From JBCCZC01 sp039188505 (GTDB lineage Bacteria > Pseudomonadota > Gammaproteobacteria > Xanthomonadales > SZUA-38), in NCBI GenBank assembly GCA_039188505.1, contig JBCCZC010000019.1, positions 1 to 26,366 of the forward strand: a DNA stretch of 26,366 nucleotides. The letters run 5' to 3'. The notes under the pieces are model-generated. The model saw only the letters and a list, made by a program, of their open reading frames with translations, did no database searches and was not told the origin of the DNA. Below are positions 17,741 to 23,638 of the stretch, piece after piece (the first letter of the stretch is position 1; each line of letters opens with the position of its first letter). The position numbers and the translations under genes were made by a program.

Positions 17741-18744
17741 GCCGCTTGCCCAGGCTTGCGCTGGCGGCAGCGATCGTTCTGCTCGTCGCGGGCTGCATCC
17801 GCTACCCGGAAACGATCCGTCCGGTCGGCGGCTTCGAGCTCGATCGCTATCTCGGGACCTGGTATGAGATCGCCCGCCTCGATCACGGCTTCGAGCGGAA
17901 TCTCGAGCAGGTCACAGCGACCTACGAGCTGCGCGAGGACGGCAAGGTCCGGGTGGTCAACCGCGGCTTCGACGTCCGCGATGGCAAATGGAAGGAAGCT
18001 GTCGGCAAGGCGCGCTTCGTCGGCAGTTCCGACGAAGCCCACCTGAAGGTCGCGTTCTTCGGTCCGTTCTACGCGTCCTACGTGGTTTTCGAACTCGATG
18101 CGGACTACCGGTACGCGTTCGTCTCGGGACTGAACAGAAACTATCTCTGGCTGCTGGCACGCTCGCCCGACCTGGCGCCGGCGGTCTACGAACGCTTCGT
18201 CACGCAGGCCGCAGCGGCAGGCTACGACGTCGAGGAGCTCATTCGGGTGACTCACTGACCGAGGCGTTGGCGGGCGCAGCGGCGCGAAGCCGGCGCCATC
18301 GAAGGCCAGCTCGCCCTCCCGCACCACCCGAACGTCCCCGAGAAACGGAATCGTGGTCTTGATCCTGGCGTCGAGCCGGTAGCTGAAGGGCTCGCCCGTG
18401 TTGTTCATCGCCTTCATGAGCACCCGGGTCGCGCGGAGCAGGCTGACGCCGACCGTGACCTCGAATTCCGCGTCCGCGAAACCGTCGACCGTGAAATCGC
18501 TGTTCGTCGCCCCGCTGGCGAAGGTCTCCCCGAGCACGTCGACCTTGTAGCGCACGCCGGTCACGGGCAGGGCCACGTCGTTGGGGTTCAGGAGGCGGAA
18601 GCGCAGCTTGAAGCGCTGTTCGAGATTGCCGGACTCAGCGGGCTGCATGTCGATCAGCGTCAGCTCGGGCTCCTCGTAGGAACCAAGCGTCGCGCAGCTG
18701 ACGAGCAGCGGTAGGAGGAGCAGCAGAAGCGTTCGGCGGTTCAT
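17638..18744 (-). CDS. LEA14-like (LEA type 2) lipoprotein; ORF runs on without its expected stop
   Basis: The first 162 residues are a clear LEA type 2/WHy-domain lipoprotein: MNRRTLLLLLLPLLVSC with the lipobox at Cys17, then LTLIDMQPAESGN, FKLRFRLLNPNDVALPVTGV, RYKVDVLGETFASGAT, and FSYRLDARIKTTIPFLGDVR followed by GELAFDG. Such proteins are normally about 150-170 residues. Here the frame has no stop at that point and continues 206 residues as the exact codon-register antisense of the lipocalin gene and the VOC 3' end, ending at 17638. A TGA in the next frame at 18252-18254 would end the protein at the normal length, so one indel or a lost stop is likely. The extra part reads as shadow sequence, not a domain. 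Trust the part at 18259-18744. Confidence 0.7.
   Translation of the reverse strand: MNRRTLLLLLLPLLVSCATLGSYEEPELTLIDMQPAESGNLEQRFKLRFRLLNPNDVALPVTGVRYKVDVLGETFASGATNSDFTVDGFADAEFEVTVGVSLLRATRVLMKAMNNTGEPFSYRLDARIKTTIPFLGDVRVVREGELAFDGAGFAPLRPPTPRSVSHPNELLDVVACRCGLRDEAFVDRRRQVGRACQQPEIVSVQSRDERVPVVRIEFENHVGRVERTEERDLQVGFVGTADEARLADSFLPFAIADVEAAVDHPDLAVLAQLVGRCDLLEIPLEAVIEAGDLIPGPEIAIELEAADRTDRFRVADAARDEQNDRCRQRKPGQAAQRPRPVSSWLSSTTKPSGSTRTLTMTSIVPDPS
17746..18258 (+). CDS. blc: Outer-membrane lipocalin, Blc type
   Basis: A 170-residue lipoprotein of the bacterial lipocalin family, which binds lipids such as lysophospholipids at the outer membrane. The lead peptide MPRLALAAAIVLLVAGC has a lipobox at Cys17; the start is TTG at 17746, as no ATG or GTG fits. 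Lipocalin structural motifs are present: ELDRYLGTWYEIARLDHGFE (G-x-W), VTATYELREDGKVRVVNRGF, then KVAFFGPFYASYVVFELDAD and YRYAFVSGLNRNYLWLLAR (the T/A-DY-type motif and final strands). The length matches E. coli Blc. It lies 5 bases after the VOC gene and is probably co-transcribed. Its whole length is antisense to the extended frame of the LEA lipoprotein. Confidence 0.92.
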   Translation: MPRLALAAAIVLLVAGCIRYPETIRPVGGFELDRYLGTWYEIARLDHGFERNLEQVTATYELREDGKVRVVNRGFDVRDGKWKEAVGKARFVGSSDEAHLKVAFFGPFYASYVVFELDADYRYAFVSGLNRNYLWLLARSPDLAPAVYERFVTQAAAAGYDVEELIRVTH

Positions 18745-18750
18745 GGCCCG

Positions 18751-18779
18751 ATCATAGGGGAGCGCCGAGGGCGTGTCTC
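18751..18779 (-). promoter_or_regulatory. Promoter of the LEA lipoprotein, giving an almost leaderless mRNA
   Basis: On the minus strand GAGACA (18774-18779) and TATGAT (18751-18756) are spaced by exactly 17 bases, a good sigma70-type pair. The -10 box ends only 6 bases before the ATG at 18744, and no ribosome site is visible, so the transcript would begin at or next to the start codon. Confidence 0.5.
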
Positions 18780-18869
18780 ACCGGGGCGTCGTAGCGTTAC
18801 CCGGACTGGGTCCCCGAACATCCGAGACATCGACCTCCGGCATAAGCCGGGCGAGCCGAAACTCTCCGC

Positions 18870-20792
18870 TCATGCCAGCGCGTCGATTTCCGCCAGCATG
18901 GCGGTGATGTCGACCTCGTCCGGCATGCGCCAGTCACCGCGCGGCGACAGGCTCACGGTGCCGACCTTGGGCCCCGGCGGAAGCGTGGTCCGCTTGAATT
19001 GCTGCCGATGGAAGCGCGCGCAGAACATCCGCAGCCAGCGGGTGATCTCGTCCCGGTCGTAGAAGCCGGCGAAGCTGCGACACGCCAATGCGTGGATCTT
19101 GGTCATCGACCAGCCGTGCCGCGCGTAGTGGTAGAGGAAGAAATCGTGCAGCTCGTAGGGCCCGATGACGGATTCGGTCTGCTGGGCGATGCGCCCCTCT
19201 TCCCGAGGCAACAGCTCGGGGCTGACCGGGATGGCCAGCACGCCGCGCAGCACATCGGCGAGAGCATCGGAAGCCAGGTGGTCCGCATACCAGCCGACGA
19301 GGTAACGGATGAGCGTCTTGGGCACCCCGCCGTTGACGTTGTAGTTGGCCATCTGGTCCGCGTTGAAGGTGCACCAGCCGAGGGCGAGTTCGGAGAGATC
19401 TCCGGTCCCGACGACGATGCCGTGATGCTTGTTCGCGAGGTTGAAGAGGAGCTGAGTGCGCTCCCGGGCCTGCGCGTTCTCGAAGGTCACGTCGCGGGTG
19501 TTGTCATGGCCGAGATCCGCGAGGTGCTGCTCGACGGCTGGCGTGATCGGAATCTCGCGCAGGGGCACGTCGCTCGCGTCGGCCAGGCCGCCCGCCAGTG
19601 CCCGCGTCTCATCACTCGTGCCGGGGCCCGGCATGGTGATGGCCAGCAAGTGGTCCTTGTCGACACCGACGCGCTCGAGTGCGTGAAGGCAGACGACGAA
19701 CGCCCAGGTGCTGTCGAGGCCACCGGAAAGGCCGATGACGAGCCTGGGCTCCCCGATGGCGCGCATGCGGCGCGCGAGCCCCGTCGCCTGGATCGCGAGA
19801 ATCTCCCGCGCCCTCGCGTCGAGCCGGTGGGCATCGTCGGGCACGAAGGGGTGACGCACGTAGGTCCGGTCGAGTTCCTCGAGCGGCGTGGGGGACGAGA
19901 CCCGCACGGTCCTGTACCCGTTAGGGCGCTCCGCGTCGCCAAAGGTCTGGTTGTAGCGCCGATCGCGGCGCAGCGTCGACACGTCGAACTCGGCCAGCAG
20001 CTCGGTGCCATCGAGGACGAAGCGCTCGCTCTCGCCGAGGAAGGCCCCGTTCTCGCAGGCCAGCAGGTGGCCGCCGTAGACGACGTCCTTGCTGGACTCG
20101 GTCGGGCCGGCAGACGCATAGAGGTAGCCGGCGATACGCGTCGCGCTCGCCATCCGGACCAGATCGCGGCGGTAATCCGCCTTGCCGATGAGCTCGTTGC
20201 TCGCCGACGGATTGAGGATCAGCTCGGCCCCGGCCACGGCGTGGCGGTTGCCCACGGGATCGGGCGCCCAGAGGTCCTCGCAGATCTCGATGGCAAAGCG
20301 GCAATCGCGGTTCTCGAACAGCAGCCGGTCGGAGAGCGGAAAGTCACCGAGCACCGGATCGTGGATCTCAAGGTCAACCCCGTCGCCCGAGGCAAACCAC
20401 CGCTGGTCGTAGAACTCACCGTAGTTCGGCAGCGCGCGCTTCGGGACCGCGCCCAGCACACGCCCGTCGCCGAGGACGAAGGCCACGTTGAAAAGCCGCC
20501 CATCGGGCACGGCGAAAGGGGCGCCGACGACGGCAGTCACGGCGCCGCGGCAGCCGGAGGCGACCTTGCTCAGCGCCTCCCGCGCCTCCCGATGCAGCGC
20601 TTGCCCGAGGAACAGGTCTTCGCAGCTGAAGCCGGTCAGCGACAGCTCCGGGAACAGGCAGAGCGACGCGCCCTCCGCATGGGCCCGCTTCAAGCAGCCG
20701 AGCATCCGCCGCGCGTTCTCCGCCGGATTCCCCAGCGCCAGGGGAGGTGCAAAGGCCCGCGTTCGCACGAAGCCGAGGTTCGAGTAGTCCAT
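18870..20792 (-). CDS. nadE: Glutamine-dependent NAD+ synthetase
   Basis: Catalyses the last step of NAD synthesis, amidating deamido-NAD with glutamine-derived ammonia and ATP. The 640-residue protein has two domains. The N-terminal nitrilase-type glutaminase keeps the triad Glu49 (FPELSLTG), Lys118 (PKRALPNYGEFYD) and Cys171 (EICEDLWAP). The C-terminal synthetase has the PP-loop SGGLDST at 356-362, then VVGTGDLSELALGWCTFNAD and, further on, QFKRTTLPPGPKVGTVSLSP. Both active sites look intact and the length is normal for the large class of NadE. No ribosome site is evident before ATG 20792. A possible -10 (TAAGAT on the minus strand, 20801-20806) again lies very close to the start. The palindrome-rich repeat island begins 18 bases upstream. 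Confidence 0.95.
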   Translation of the reverse strand: MDYSNLGFVRTRAFAPPLALGNPAENARRMLGCLKRAHAEGASLCLFPELSLTGFSCEDLFLGQALHREAREALSKVASGCRGAVTAVVGAPFAVPDGRLFNVAFVLGDGRVLGAVPKRALPNYGEFYDQRWFASGDGVDLEIHDPVLGDFPLSDRLLFENRDCRFAIEICEDLWAPDPVGNRHAVAGAELILNPSASNELIGKADYRRDLVRMASATRIAGYLYASAGPTESSKDVVYGGHLLACENGAFLGESERFVLDGTELLAEFDVSTLRRDRRYNQTFGDAERPNGYRTVRVSSPTPLEELDRTYVRHPFVPDDAHRLDARAREILAIQATGLARRMRAIGEPRLVIGLSGGLDSTWAFVVCLHALERVGVDKDHLLAITMPGPGTSDETRALAGGLADASDVPLREIPITPAVEQHLADLGHDNTRDVTFENAQARERTQLLFNLANKHHGIVVGTGDLSELALGWCTFNADQMANYNVNGGVPKTLIRYLVGWYADHLASDALADVLRGVLAIPVSPELLPREEGRIAQQTESVIGPYELHDFFLYHYARHGWSMTKIHALACRSFAGFYDRDEITRWLRMFCARFHRQQFKRTTLPPGPKVGTVSLSPRGDWRMPDEVDITAMLAEIDALA

Positions 20793-20810
20793 GGATGGGT
20801 ATCTTAGCCT

Positions 20811-20940
20811 CGTCTTGTCGCGGCGCCTCGCTTTTGGTTTGGTTTGATGCGCCCCTCCCGGGGCGGGCTGCTTGTTTGATGCGGGGTTTCGCCCCCGCGC
20901 GGCGAGTCAGGGGGCGCTCAGACGCGCTCGCCCCCTGACA
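20811..20940 (-). repeat. Left copy of the 130-bp three-hairpin repeat
   Basis: Its plus-strand sequence matches the reverse complement of 21464-21590 at about 85-90% by eye. Hairpins: CGCCCC/GGGGCG at 20850-20865, GCGGGG/CCCCGC at 20881-20898, and an 11-bp perfect stem GTCAGGGGGCG/CGCCCCCTGAC at 20906-20939 with a 12-base loop. The outer end is CGTCTTGTCG, 18 bases from the nadE start codon. Confidence 0.85.
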
Positions 20941-21007
20941 GTCCGGCCATCGGCACATAGGCCGATGGCGTTCGCCCGGGCGGCGCATGCGCCGCTTCTT
21001 CCGGGCT
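20941..21007. repeat. Extra hairpin segment present only in the left module copy
   Basis: Two palindromes lie here. GCCATCGGC pairs with GCCGATGGC around a 6-base loop (20946-20969). GCCCGG (20974-20979) pairs with CCGGGC (21001-21006) around a perfect 16-base palindrome GCGGCGCATGCGCCGC (20980-20995). In the right copy the conserved block runs straight into the 130-bp repeat, so this segment was gained on the left or lost on the right. Confidence 0.65.
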
Positions 21008-21054
21008 CACCCCCAGCGCTGGTCTCGTCGCCTGGTGTCTGCGCGCTCCGGCTG

Positions 21055-21125
21055 GGCGGCGGGCGCGCGCGAAACTCGCGACCGGGTCGGTCGCTCAAAC
21101 AGTCGCGCGCTCGGTTCCCGCCGCC
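21055..21125 (-). other. Three-stem structure A (candidate structured RNA or folded ssDNA)
   Basis: Read on the minus strand: a 9-bp stem GGCGGCGGG/CCCGCCGCC, then an internal loop AACCGA opposite a single G. Next is an 8-bp stem GCGCGCGA/TCGCGCGC, then loop CTGTTTGA opposite GAGTT. Last is a 6-bp terminal stem GCGACC/GGTCGC with loop GACCC. It has the same architecture as structure B at 21348-21419, but all three stems have different sequence. Loop bases CTGTTTGA, GAGT and the lone G are identical in both. Confidence 0.6.
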
Positions 21126-21217
21126 GAGCCTCCGTGCTCGACGCGACGAAGACGAGTCGGTTGACGGAGTCGGGATTCATGGCGGCACGTCTCCGGCGAC
21201 CCCGATGAAGTGCTTAA

Positions 21218-21256
21218 GGGAGTTCTCGTTCGCAATCGCCGATGAGATGAACTCCC
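21218..21256. other. Hairpin in the centre of the composite element
   Basis: GGGAGTTC (21218-21225) pairs with GAACTCCC (21249-21256), a perfect 8-bp stem around 23 bases. It lies in the 222-bp stretch between the two inverted modules, where I see no other feature and no convincing gene. Confidence 0.5.
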
Positions 21257-21347
21257 GCTTTCCTGGCGTTAGGGCTGGAGGAGCTCAGCAGCTCGGTTCT
21301 GATCCAGCGTGACCGACTATCCGTTGGCCGACCCCGAGCAGTGGCGG

Positions 21348-21419
21348 CTGCTTCGGGAAAAGCCCCCGGCTGTTTGAGCGCCCGGACTCCGGGCGCGAGT
21401 ACCGGGGGCGCCGAAGCAG
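21348..21419 (+). other. Three-stem structure B (candidate structured RNA or folded ssDNA)
   Basis: Read on the plus strand: a 9-bp stem CTGCTTCGG/CCGAAGCAG, then an internal loop GAAAA opposite a single G. Next is an 8-bp stem GCCCCCGG/CCGGGGGC, then loop CTGTTTGA opposite GAGTA. Last is an 8-bp terminal stem GCGCCCGG/CCGGGCGC with loop ACT. Every stem is perfectly paired. Stems differ from structure A while loop bases are kept, the signature of selection on pairing. GA directly before and directly after the terminal stem could form tandem G-A pairs. Confidence 0.6.
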
Positions 21420-21463
21420 ACGACACCGCGCAGGGACAAGGCGGTCACGGAAAGCGCTGGGGT

Positions 21464-21590
21464 TGTCAGGGGGCGAGCGCGCTTGTGCGCCCCCTGACTC
21501 GCCGCACGGGGGCGAAACCCCGCAATCAACAATCACCGCCCCGGCAGGGGCACATAAAACCAAACCAAAGCGAGGCGACGCGACAAGACG
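21464..21590 (+). repeat. Right copy of the 130-bp three-hairpin repeat
   Basis: Reverse-complement counterpart of 20811-20940. Hairpins: the 11-bp stem GTCAGGGGGCG/CGCCCCCTGAC (21465-21498, 12-base loop), CGGGG/CCCCG (21507-21522) and GCCCC/GGGGC (21538-21551). It ends CGACAAGACG. The loop of the large hairpin differs from that of the left copy, whereas the stem is identical. Confidence 0.85.
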
Positions 21591-21617
21591 CGTAAAAAAC
21601 GAAGAAGAATGACGATT

Positions 21618-21636
21618 GTCACTTCGTGCAAGTGAC
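21618..21636. promoter_or_regulatory. Operator-like inverted repeat upstream of the efflux operon
   Basis: GTCACTT, 5 bases, AAGTGAC: perfect 7-bp arms. It lies between the repeat island and the membrane-fusion gene, about 35 bases before a possible -10 (TATCAT, 21670-21675), and could bind a dimeric regulator. No regulator gene lies nearby in the window. Confidence 0.4.
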
Positions 21637-21689
21637 GGGGGACTCCTGCGTGCGCCGGGACAGGTCGAGTATCATGGCGTCTCCTCGTC

Positions 21690-21695
21690 AAGGAA
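21690..21695 (+). promoter_or_regulatory. Ribosome binding site deciding the GTG start at 21701
   Basis: AAGGAA lies 5-6 bases before GTG 21701. The alternative ATG at 21674 overlaps a possible -10 hexamer TATCAT (21670-21675) and has no ribosome site. Confidence 0.6.
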
Positions 21696-21700
21696 CGCCC

Positions 21701-22948
21701 GTGAACGACCAGTCCGAGCTCATTTCCCAGCTTCGCATCGACCGCAGTGAGCCGGAGTCCCGATCGATCCTCGCGATCCTCGGCTGGGTGCTGCTGGTGG
21801 CAGCGGTGCTCGCCGGTGCGGGTTTCGGCGGGCGCTACTGGTGGCAGGAGCAGCAGCGGCTCGACGTGTCGGTCTTGCGGGTCAGCACGGTCGAGATTGC
21901 GGCCGAGCAAAGCCGGCAGAGCGTGCTCGATGCTTCCGGCTATGTCGTCGCCCGACGGCAGGCCACGGTGTCGGCCGAGGTCACGGGCAAGGTCACGGAA
22001 GTGCTCGTCGAGGAAGGCATGCAGGTCACCGAGGGGCAGGTGCTGGCGCGCCTCGACGCGCAGACCGAGGCCGCACAGCTCGAACTGGCTGAGGCGCAGC
22101 TTCTGGCGGGGCGGTCCGCGCTCCAGGAAATCGAGGTCCAGCTCGCCGACGCCGAGCGCACCCTGCGGCGGGAGCGCGAGGTGCGCGAGCGGGGCCTGAA
22201 TAGCGAGGCCACGCTGGACCAGGCGCTCGCAAGCTTCGAGGCGCTGGAGGCGCGGCTCATTGCCCGGCGGAGTGATGTAGCTGTTGCCGAAAGCAGCGTG
22301 GCGCTGCGGCGCCAGCTCCTCGACGAGCTGACCATCCGCGCGCCTTTCGATGGTGTCGTCATCGCCAAGGCAGCCCAGCCCGGCGAGATGGTCTCCCCGA
22401 TCTCGGCCGGCGGCGGCTTCACGCGCACCGGCATCTGCACCATCGTCGACATGGGCTCACTCGAGATCGAGGTGGACGTGAACGAGGCCTACATCCAGCG
22501 CGTCAGCGCCGGCCAGGAAGCCCTTGCCCGCCTGGATTCCTATCCCGACTGGAACATTCCCGCCGAGGTGATCGCGGTCGTCCCGACGGCCGATCGCCAG
22601 AAGGCGACGGTCCGTGTGCGCGTCGGCTTTCTCCAGACCGACGAACGGATCCTGCCGGACATGGGCGTCACGGTGCGCTTCCTCGACGAGGAGGTGGAGA
22701 CGCCGGCAGCCGCCGCGGTGGTTCAGGCCATCGAGGTCCCCGCCGCCGCGGTGCGCCGTGAGGGCGGACAGAGCGTCGTCTTCGTGGCGGTCGACGAAGT
22801 CGCCGATCGACGCCTGATTCAGGTCGGCGAGCAGCGCCGCGACCGCATCATCATTACCGCCGGGCTGCGCGAGGGCGAGGAGATCGTCGCCGATCTGCGC
22901 GGGCTGGCCATCGAGGACGGACAGGTCCTCCGTATTTCCGGGAGCTGA
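21701..22948 (+). CDS. Membrane-fusion (periplasmic adaptor) protein of an ABC efflux system
   Basis: A HlyD/MacA-type adaptor of 415 residues from GTG 21701. One inner-membrane anchor lies at about 22-44 (RSILAILGWVLLVAAVLAGA). Next come a lipoyl half-motif (ASGYVVARRQATVSAEVTGK) with VTEVLVEEGMQVTEGQVLAR, and a long alpha-helical hairpin (QLELAEAQLLAGRSALQEIE to SVALRRQLLDELT). The second lipoyl half follows (IRAPFDGVVIAKAAQPGEMV), then beta-barrel and membrane-proximal domains (ILPDMGVTVRFL, EVPAAAVRREGGQSVVFVAV, AGLREGEEIVADL). Adaptors of this kind bridge the inner-membrane transporter to an outer-membrane channel; none is encoded here. The ABC ATPase gene follows after 3 bases, so this is the first gene of the operon. 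The substrate is unknown. Confidence 0.9.
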   Translation: MNDQSELISQLRIDRSEPESRSILAILGWVLLVAAVLAGAGFGGRYWWQEQQRLDVSVLRVSTVEIAAEQSRQSVLDASGYVVARRQATVSAEVTGKVTEVLVEEGMQVTEGQVLARLDAQTEAAQLELAEAQLLAGRSALQEIEVQLADAERTLRREREVRERGLNSEATLDQALASFEALEARLIARRSDVAVAESSVALRRQLLDELTIRAPFDGVVIAKAAQPGEMVSPISAGGGFTRTGICTIVDMGSLEIEVDVNEAYIQRVSAGQEALARLDSYPDWNIPAEVIAVVPTADRQKATVRVRVGFLQTDERILPDMGVTVRFLDEEVETPAAAAVVQAIEVPAAAVRREGGQSVVFVAVDEVADRRLIQVGEQRRDRIIITAGLREGEEIVADLRGLAIEDGQVLRISGS

Positions 22949-22951
22949 GAC

Positions 22952-23638
22952 ATGAGCGCGATCATCGACGTGCGCCAGGTCGTGAAGACCTATCGCAAGG
23001 GAAAGGAGAAGGTGGAGGTGCTCCACGGCCTCGACCTCACCATCGAGCGTGGCGAGTTCGTGGCGCTCATGGGGCCCTCGGGCTCCGGCAAGACGACGCT
23101 GCTGAATCTCATGGGCGGGCTGGACCAGCCGACGGCGGGCCAGGTCGAGATCAGCGGCGAGCGCATCGACCAGCTCTCGCCGGCGCGGCTCGCGAAGTGG
23201 CGCTCGCAGCACGTCGGCTTCATCTTCCAGTTCTACAACCTGATGCCGGTGCTCACGGCGCAGCGCAACGTCGAGCTACCGCTGCTCCTGCACAAGATGG
23301 GCGGGAAGGAACGCCGGCAGCGGGCGGAGACCGCGCTGAAGATCGTCGGTCTCGAGGACCGCGCGAAGCACTACCCCCGCGAACTCTCGGGTGGCCAGGA
23401 GCAGCGCGTGGCAATTGCCCGGGCGATCGTCAGCGATCCCGAGCTGCTGCTCGCCGACGAGCCGACCGGTGACCTCGACCGCAACACCGCGGACGAGATT
23501 CTCAACCTCATGCAGACGCTCAACCGGGAGCACGGCAAGACGATCCTGATGGTGACCCACGACCCGCAGGCTGCCAGCTTTGCTTCCCGCACCGTGCACC
23601 TCGACAAGGGTCGGCTCGCGACCGCGGAGGCTGCCTGA
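22952..23638 (+). CDS. ABC transporter ATPase, MacB/LolD type
   Basis: A 228-residue cytoplasmic ATPase of the family that powers FtsX-type permeases. It shows Walker A GPSGSGKTT (41-49), the Q-loop in VGFIFQFYNLMPVLTA, the signature LSGGQEQRVAIARA, Walker B LLLADEPTGDLD and the H-loop MVTHDP. The SGGQEQR variant has Glu where SGGQQQR is more usual, which is still common in this family. It starts 3 bases after the membrane-fusion gene and its TGA overlaps the ATG of the first permease (TGATG at 23636-23640). Genes of this type couple ATP hydrolysis to mechanical movement of the periplasmic part rather than classical channel transport. Confidence 0.95.
   Translation: MSAIIDVRQVVKTYRKGKEKVEVLHGLDLTIERGEFVALMGPSGSGKTTLLNLMGGLDQPTAGQVEISGERIDQLSPARLAKWRSQHVGFIFQFYNLMPVLTAQRNVELPLLLHKMGGKERRQRAETALKIVGLEDRAKHYPRELSGGQEQRVAIARAIVSDPELLLADEPTGDLDRNTADEILNLMQTLNREHGKTILMVTHDPQAASFASRTVHLDKGRLATAEAA

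Larger units (their letters stand above)
20811..21590. repeat. Composite palindrome-rich element: two inverted copies of a structured module
   Basis: This fills most of the 908-bp gap between nadE and the efflux operon and holds no credible gene. Reading outward from the centre, each arm has the same order. First is a three-stem structure (21348-21419 on plus; 21055-21125 on minus). Then comes a block of about 36 bases beginning GCGCAG and ending AGCGCTGGGG (21428-21463; 21008-21044). Last is a repeat of about 130 bp with three hairpins (21464-21590; 20811-20940). The right copy is about 243 bp. The left is about 315 bp because of an extra hairpin segment at 20941-21007. A 222-bp centre (21126-21347) separates the copies. 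No transposase or clear target-site duplication is visible. I infer an element family dispersed in the genome, perhaps non-autonomous. Confidence 0.75.

Noticed and set aside
18999..20807. 602-codon plus-strand frame opposite nadE
   Set aside because: Shadow of nadE; no recognisable domain, and nadE keeps both active sites.
20850..20898. Rho-independent terminators in the 130-bp repeats
   Set aside because: The GC hairpins are not followed by a T-run in either direction, so termination of the classical kind is not supported.
20872..21595. Several short open frames in the repeat island (for example 20872-21312 and 21285-21563 minus)
   Set aside because: They run through hairpins and repeats, are Arg/Pro/Ala-rich without motifs, and differ between the two module copies; the conserved signal is base pairing, not codons.
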